NCBI GenBank assembly: GCA_036555325.1
Contig: DATBLQ010000030.1
Location: 1-35,453, forward strand
Length of the DNA stretch: 35,453 nucleotides
Origin: DATBLQ01 sp036555325
GTDB taxonomy: Bacteria > Pseudomonadota > Alphaproteobacteria > Rhizobiales > Aestuariivirgaceae
Reading direction: 5' to 3'
Below, piece by piece: positions 30,945-35,453 of the stretch; the stretch's first letter is position 1, and every line of letters begins with the position of its first letter. Below the pieces are notes generated by a model. That model saw nothing but the letters and a program-made list of their open reading frames with translations, did not search any database and was not told the DNA's origin. The position numbers and the translations under genes were made by a program.

Positions 30945-31316
30945 ATGTGCGACTACTCGCTTGAAGCCTATCGGAGTCGCCCGGCCAGAGAAGGTGAACA
31001 ATACGTCACTCACCGTTTCTCCAGCAGCGCAATCGGATTCATTGCGCCTGGCGATCCAACCACTGCAGTCTGCATGGCCTATGACACCAAGCTGCAATTG
31101 GAGAATATTCCGCAGTCGGTTCAGACCTCGCTCGGTGTGCCCGCCAGCAATCTGGCCACATTCGCGCGCGTTGAAGGCGGTGTATTCCAAGATGGCGTGC
31201 GCTTCCATAACGGCGCACAGATCACCCTCCAGCAGCTCGGTCCGGGCGTGAAAGCGGTGGTGGTAGACGCGCTCTTGCAGCCGCGACGGGAACGAAAGAC
31301 TGCGGATGCGCTTTAG
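30945..31316 (+). CDS. Hypothetical protein of the MCDYSLE type
   Basis: A 123-residue protein. The start MCDYSLEAYRSRPAREGEQY followed by VTHRFSSSAIGFIAPGDPTTAVCMAYDT is like a group of short alphaproteobacterial proteins of unknown function that all begin MCDYSL. ATG 30945 has GGAGGAA about six bases upstream. The last part (LQPRRERKTADAL) is charged. No membrane span or signal peptide. No known domain is recognised. A strong initiation site suggests it is well expressed. Confidence 0.8.
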   Translation: MCDYSLEAYRSRPAREGEQYVTHRFSSSAIGFIAPGDPTTAVCMAYDTKLQLENIPQSVQTSLGVPASNLATFARVEGGVFQDGVRFHNGAQITLQQLGPGVKAVVVDALLQPRRERKTADAL

Positions 31317-31329
31317 ATCATGCTGACAA

Positions 31330-31373
31330 GGGCTGAATTCGGCAGATTGGACGATCGCGGTTGAGTTCAGCCC
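31330..31373. terminator. Possible stem between convergent small genes
   Basis: GGGCTGAA (31330-31337) pairs exactly with TTCAGCCC (31366-31373). The loop is 28 bases and there is no T-run, so a terminator function is only suggested by its place between the convergent genes at 30945-31316 and 31441-31602. Confidence 0.3.
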
Positions 31374-31440
31374 ATCGGCGCTGCGAGTTTTTTCGGCTGA
31401 CTACCCTACGGTTCGGTGGGAGACACGCGGATTGCCGTCA

Positions 31441-31602
31441 TCACCCAACGAGCATAGCCACGGCTATAGACGCGGCCACGACAGCGATCGTTAGGAGCGT
31501 GGTTGCCAGGGGTTTGGACCCCTCAAGGGTCATGCTCGACACGAGAACGGAGCCGATCGGCGTGCGCAGACTTTGCGCCGGCGTGGTCTTTTGGCTGCCC
31601 AT
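31441..31602 (-). CDS. 53-residue single-span membrane protein
   Basis: A short gene with AGGGAGA six to seven bases before ATG 31602 on the minus strand. The product has a polar N-terminal half (GSQKTTPAQSLRTPIGSVL) and a C-terminal membrane helix (ATTLLTIAVVAASIAVAMLV) that ends the protein. This is a tail-anchored layout. No family is recognised. It stands alone, convergent with the MCDYSL-type gene. Confidence 0.62.
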   Translation of the reverse strand: MGSQKTTPAQSLRTPIGSVLVSSMTLEGSKPLATTLLTIAVVAASIAVAMLVG

Positions 31603-31775
31603 GACGTTTCTCCCTGGGGCGCTGTCCTTTGTGGATTTGCGGGAGCTTGGCAATAAAACTTTTCGTGAACTGCCAGCGTGCCCCGTAAAAACCAGCGCAA
31701 GTTGCACGTCAGCCTCCACATCAACGGCGTGATGCCCGGACCGCTTGTCAAAGCGAGTGAGCCGACACGCAAGAG

Positions 31776-33248
31776 TTAGCTGTGTCGAGCAGGGCGGAGG
31801 CGCGACACTCGGATCGATCGTCTGAACTCCTGCAAGATCCCTACATATTCGTCATGCCAAGAGGCTCGAGGACGGATTCGTTTCGATATTTTCGGCGGCA
31901 GGCATACCGAGCGTGGAGGCTCGCGGGTCAGCGCCATGCGCGCCAGGCGGGCAGCGCCCAAGGGTGCCGCCGCTTCGGCGTTACGGTAGAGCACCAAGTC
32001 CCTTCCCAATACGTCAGCTAAGATCTGCACCCAAAGGGTGCTGCGGGCCGCCCCGCCGACGACGGGCAGCTCTTTGCCTCCGCTGGCCGTCGTCTGCAGA
32101 CGATCTTCGACATCGGCAAACGAGAGCGCCACGCCTTCGAGCACCGACTGGACCAGGTTTGCGCGCGTGGTGGCGTGACCGACGCCCAAGAAGGCGGCGC
32201 GCAGGTCGGGATCGTTGTGGGGGGTGCGTTCCCCTGCAAGATAGGGCAAGAACAATGCAGGCGAAGGAGACCTCGCAGTCTTCTCGACGTCCGCCAGCGC
32301 GGCACCGATGGTTACCCCCAATATCCTGCAAATCCATTCAAGGCAGCTTGCGCCGTTGAGGAGCGCTGCCATTTGATACCAACGTCCGGGCAAGCAGTGA
32401 GCGAAGGAATGGACCGTTGGGTCAGGTCCGAGTGTGAAGCGTTCGCGCACGACAAAATATTGGCCCGACGTTCCAAGTGAGAGGAAACTATCACCTTCAG
32501 CAATGGCGCCAATGCCCAAGGCACCGGCCGCAACGTCGCCAGCGCCTGCCGCGAGAACGACGCCTTTGGGAAGCCCGAGTTTCCTGGCGATGGAAGGGAG
32601 AAGCGTTGCCGAGACATCGGGGCCCTCGGCAAGACGGGGCAGGTGGGTGGGAAGCAGACCGCCGGCAGCGACGATGGGGGCGGACCACTGGCGGGCGCGC
32701 ACATCGAGCCACAGGGACCCTGCGGCATCGGACATATCGGTCACATATTCGCCGGTCAGCTTCAGGCGCACGAAATCCTTGGCGAAAACCACGTGGGCGA
32801 TGCGGTCGAACACCTTTGGTTCGTGACGGCGCAGCCACAGGACCTTCGGCGCGGTAAAACCGGCCATGGGAATCACACCGGCGATCTCATGCAGGTTCGG
32901 TACCAGCTTGGCGAGTTCGGCGCATTCGGCCCGTGCGCGCGCGTCGTTCCACAGTATCGCAGGACGCAATGGGCGCCCGCTTTCGTCCAAGCAAACAGCA
33001 GCATGCATCTGACCTGTCAGCCCGATCGAGGAAACATCCGCCCAGACCTTGGGCAAGCGATGGCGCAGTTTGCCGCACACCGCGAGAAAGGCCGACCACC
33101 ATGCTTGCGGTCTTTGCTCAGACCAGTGGCGTCGCGGCCGCTCGATTCGAAGCGGGTGGCTGGCTGTCGCAAGGATTTCCTGATTCTCATCGATGAGAAT
33201 GCCCTTGACGTTGGTGGTACCGATATCGACGCCTAAGACGGGAGGCAT
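31776..33248 (-). CDS. xylB: Xylulokinase
   Basis: A 490-residue FGGY-family kinase that phosphorylates D-xylulose, or a close ketopentose, in the cytoplasm. The N-terminal LGVDIGTTNVKGILID is the phosphate-1 motif, and GLTGQMHAAVCLDESG with LWNDARA is the xylulokinase substrate region. AGAGDVAAGALG includes the catalytic Asp. The C-terminal half shows LSLGTSGQYFVV, FLPYLAGERTPHNDP and the VVGGAARSTLW adenosine motif. Length matches XylB (about 480-500). It is divergent from an SDR and a SelA-like enzyme, which may supply or use the same sugar. No xylose isomerase is seen in the window. Confidence 0.93.
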   Translation of the reverse strand: MPPVLGVDIGTTNVKGILIDENQEILATASHPLRIERPRRHWSEQRPQAWWSAFLAVCGKLRHRLPKVWADVSSIGLTGQMHAAVCLDESGRPLRPAILWNDARARAECAELAKLVPNLHEIAGVIPMAGFTAPKVLWLRRHEPKVFDRIAHVVFAKDFVRLKLTGEYVTDMSDAAGSLWLDVRARQWSAPIVAAGGLLPTHLPRLAEGPDVSATLLPSIARKLGLPKGVVLAAGAGDVAAGALGIGAIAEGDSFLSLGTSGQYFVVRERFTLGPDPTVHSFAHCLPGRWYQMAALLNGASCLEWICRILGVTIGAALADVEKTARSPSPALFLPYLAGERTPHNDPDLRAAFLGVGHATTRANLVQSVLEGVALSFADVEDRLQTTASGGKELPVVGGAARSTLWVQILADVLGRDLVLYRNAEAAAPLGAARLARMALTREPPRSVCLPPKISKRIRPRASWHDEYVGILQEFRRSIRVSRLRPARHS

Positions 33249-33408
33249 GTGGCGAGCAACAGCTTCATCGTGGTTGATGGTTGGGGCAAGACTGACTTCA
33301 AGCGGTCGAATTCTATTTGACTGCTTTTTTTATTGGATGATACCGTTCGGCGAAAGGCTGGCTCGATCGAGCGAACAATGGGAATTCTGCCATAAGACGG
33401 GGGTTTGC

Positions 33409-34185
33409 ATGAGCGGCCGGCTAAGCGGGCAGGCGGCGCTCGTTGTGGGGGGAGCGCGCGGCATCGGCAAGGCCATCGCACAGCGCTTGGCGGAGGAAGG
33501 TGCCGGGGTTCTCATCGCGGACCGCGACGAGGAAACCGGTCGGAAAGCCGCACTTGACCTTAAGGGTCGCGTCGAATTTGTGAGAGCCGACATAGCGGTC
33601 AAAAAAGATGCCGAAAATGCTGTTTCCGTCGTGGCAAGCAGGTTCGGTCGGCTCGACATACTGGTGCAGAATGCGGGCATCTATCCTTTGACCCTGATCG
33701 AGAACATCGAGCCCGAGGAATGGGACGCTGTCCTTGCGGTAAACCTTAAGGGTACCTACCTCGCAGCGCGAGCGGCGTTGGGCATCATGAAGGCGAGCAG
33801 GCGGGGGCGGATGATCTTCATCTCCTCCATCACCGGACCGCGGGTGACGGCTCCAGGGCATGGCCACTATTCGGCCTCCAAGGCCGGCATCAACGGATTC
33901 ATCAAGGCGGCGGCGCTCGAGTTTGCAGGATACGGCATTACGGTGAACGGAGTTGAGCCGGGAAATATCATGACCGAGGGGGTCATCGCGCATCGATCGC
34001 CGGACTTCATCAAGTCAATGGAAGACTCGGTGCCACTCGGGAGGCTCGGCTCGCCGCGCGATGTGGCAAATGCCGTTCTGTTCCTGGCTTCGGATGAGGC
34101 TTCCTATATCACCGGAACAACAATCATCGTCGACGGTGGCCAGACGTTGCCCGAAGGCAAGGATTTTCGTATCGCACCCGAGTGA
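33409..34185 (+). CDS. Short-chain dehydrogenase/reductase
   Basis: A 258-residue classical SDR. ATG 33409 has GACGGGGG about seven bases upstream. The cofactor motif is VGGARGIG, with Val for the usual Thr. LVQNAG, ISS and YSASKAG provide the other active-site motifs. ADRDEETGRK after strand 2 has Asp, so NAD is preferred. ITGTTIIVDGGQTLPE is the C-terminus. It is divergent from xylulokinase and overlaps the SelA-like gene at its stop (GTGA, or six bases to ATG). A sugar-alcohol or sugar-acid dehydrogenase is likely. Confidence 0.92.
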   Translation: MSGRLSGQAALVVGGARGIGKAIAQRLAEEGAGVLIADRDEETGRKAALDLKGRVEFVRADIAVKKDAENAVSVVASRFGRLDILVQNAGIYPLTLIENIEPEEWDAVLAVNLKGTYLAARAALGIMKASRRGRMIFISSITGPRVTAPGHGHYSASKAGINGFIKAAALEFAGYGITVNGVEPGNIMTEGVIAHRSPDFIKSMEDSVPLGRLGSPRDVANAVLFLASDEASYITGTTIIVDGGQTLPEGKDFRIAPE

Positions 34186-34190
34186 TTTTT

Positions 34191-35375
34191 ATGACCAGGA
34201 ACGACATCATCGACCGCCTCAAGCTTAGGCGGATCATCAATGCATCGGGCACGATGACGGCTCTGGGGGCTTCGCGCGTGCGGCCGGAGGCGGCGGCGAT
34301 GAGCCTGGAAATCATCGATCATTTCGTAGACATCGACGAGCTGCAGGCGGCCGCAGGCAGGGCAATCGCGCAGGCAACCGGCGCGGAGGCCGGCTGTGTC
34401 ACGTCGAGCGCTTCCTCGGCAATGTCGATTGCCATTGCAGCGGCGATGACGGGTCCCGACCTCGGCCGTATCGAACGACTGCCCGATACCGCGGGGCTAA
34501 AAAGCGAGGTCGTCGTGCAGGCCGGGCACCTCGTGAACTATGGCGCACCGATCGAGCAGGCGATCAGGCTTGCGGGCGCAAGTCCCGTGGCGGTGGATGC
34601 CGGCAGAGACATCACAAGCTCGATAACGAGCAACACCACAGCGGCGCTGTACGTCGTCTCGCACCATGTTGCGGACCCAGGCATGCCGCTCGGCGAGTTC
34701 ATAGCAGTCTTCAAACCGCACGGCATTCCTGTGATCGTCGACTGTGCGAGCGAGTATGATCTCAGAGGCCCGGTAGCACTCGGTGCGGACATTGCGATCT
34801 ACAGCGCCCACAAATTCCTGGGCGGCCTGACGGCCGGGCTCATGGCTGGGCGGCGCGACATCATTCGGGCGGCCTATTTGCAGAACAGGGGAATAGGGCG
34901 CCACATGAAAGTCGGAAAAGAGGGCATTGCCGGCGCCATTGCGGCGCTCGAGGCATGGAGCAAACGCGATCACGCGGCCGCACGGGCGCGACAGCTTGGC
35001 ATAGCCGCGCTGTGGCTCGCTTCATTGCGCGATGTGCCGGGCTTGAGTGTTGAGAAATGCGCCGACTCGACCGGCAACCCCATCGACCGGGTCAAGGTGA
35101 GCGTGCATAAGGATGCAGGCCTCTACGCATGGGAGCTCGCAGCCAGGCTGGCGGCACGGGATCCTTCGGTGCGGGTCAGGGACGACCTCTTGGAACATGG
35201 CTATTTTTTTCTCGACCCGTGCAACCTTGCGCCCGGCGAAGAGGAGACCGTGGCGAGAGCAATCAGAAGCGAGGTGGAGCTGGCGGCAAAACGGCGGGAT
35301 GGATGCAGGGAAAGCTTCGCGAATCACTGCAAGCGCATCACCGCACGCCAGCTCGAATGGCCCGAGGGGTTTTAG
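34191..35375 (+). CDS. SelA-like PLP-dependent enzyme
   Basis: A 394-residue fold-type I PLP protein related to L-seryl-tRNA selenium transferase and to D-glucosaminate-6-phosphate ammonia-lyase. The PLP lysine is K208 in YSAHKFLGG, and the Asp that binds the ring nitrogen is D184 in VIVDCASE. The N-terminal LRRIINASGTMTALGASRVRPEA is the hallmark of the SelA-like group. It lacks the N-terminal tRNA-binding domain of true SelA, and no selenocysteine genes are near, so an amino-sugar-acid lyase or aldolase is more likely. ATG 34191 is preferred; GTG 34182 overlaps the SDR stop. Co-location with an SDR and a ketopentose kinase suggests a small catabolic unit. Confidence 0.85.
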   Translation: MTRNDIIDRLKLRRIINASGTMTALGASRVRPEAAAMSLEIIDHFVDIDELQAAAGRAIAQATGAEAGCVTSSASSAMSIAIAAAMTGPDLGRIERLPDTAGLKSEVVVQAGHLVNYGAPIEQAIRLAGASPVAVDAGRDITSSITSNTTAALYVVSHHVADPGMPLGEFIAVFKPHGIPVIVDCASEYDLRGPVALGADIAIYSAHKFLGGLTAGLMAGRRDIIRAAYLQNRGIGRHMKVGKEGIAGAIAALEAWSKRDHAAARARQLGIAALWLASLRDVPGLSVEKCADSTGNPIDRVKVSVHKDAGLYAWELAARLAARDPSVRVRDDLLEHGYFFLDPCNLAPGEEETVARAIRSEVELAAKRRDGCRESFANHCKRITARQLEWPEGF

Positions 35376-35387
35376 ACGGGTTCACTC

Positions 35388-35453
35388 CACACCTCGTCAT
35401 GCCCGGATCGCCGCGAAAAGCGGCGCGGCAGCGGCGTCATCGTCCGCATCAGG
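35388..35453. repeat. Palindromic intergenic repeat at the right edge
   Basis: CGCCGC (35409-35414) pairs with GCGGCG (35420-35425) around GAAAA. The flanking CGTCATGCCCGGAT and GGCGTCATCG are like the other CCGG/ATGAC palindromes in the window. It is cut by the window end. Confidence 0.6.

Overview
The window reads as a chromosomal segment of an alphaproteobacterium, most likely order Hyphomicrobiales (rhizobia and relatives). Reasons: G+C is roughly 60 percent by eye, GTG and TTG starts are frequent, and the gene set fits (HlyU-family protein, branched-chain 2-oxoacid dehydrogenase, PPi-type phosphofructokinase, GFA, DUF72, nitronate monooxygenase, polyamine-type ABC transporter). Palindromic intergenic repeats resemble the rhizobial mosaic elements. 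No rRNA, tRNA, CRISPR array, intact insertion sequence or phage gene was seen. Genus cannot be given from sequence reading alone.

Positions 1-13755 look like a catabolic island. After the tail of a TPR protein come a Tat-exported solute-binding protein, an SDR oxidoreductase and two permeases in one tight plus-strand unit. The matching ATPase lies 3 kb away on the minus strand. Between them are a small orphan protein, an FMN-dependent alpha-hydroxy-acid dehydrogenase and a beta-lactamase-fold hydrolase. Divergent from the ATPase run an SMP-30-type lactonase, a PfkB sugar kinase and a SIS-domain protein whose start lies inside the kinase gene. A HlyU-family protein, an aldo/keto reductase and a quinone-reductase-like dehydrogenase follow. 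Together they suggest uptake of a cationic or sugar-derived compound, phosphorylation, then isomerisation or deglycation, with oxidative side enzymes. A glycated-amine (Amadori-type) or amino-sugar pathway is the most specific reading, but it is inference.

Positions 13795-16149 hold small exported proteins and a dual-specificity-type phosphatase. Positions 16153-19700 (minus) encode E1-alpha, E1-beta and E2 of a branched-chain 2-oxoacid dehydrogenase, without E3 next to it. Positions 19836-22713 hold a glutamine-amidotransferase-like protein, a helix-hairpin-helix protein, a second copy of the orphan family seen at 4320, a Crp/Fnr regulator and small ORFs, one a CxxC mini-protein.

Positions 22756-30474 are mixed housekeeping and accessory genes: a BNR beta-propeller, DoxX, a minus-strand group (MBL hydrolase, VOC protein, DUF72, nitronate monooxygenase), GFA, an EamA exporter and PPi-dependent phosphofructokinase. 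Positions 30585-31602 carry three small orphan genes and a tandem array of five 17-18 bp repeats whose first copy supplies a stop codon. Positions 31776-35375 hold a xylulokinase divergent from an SDR plus SelA-like PLP enzyme pair, which looks like a second small sugar-derived catabolic unit. The window ends in another palindromic intergenic repeat.
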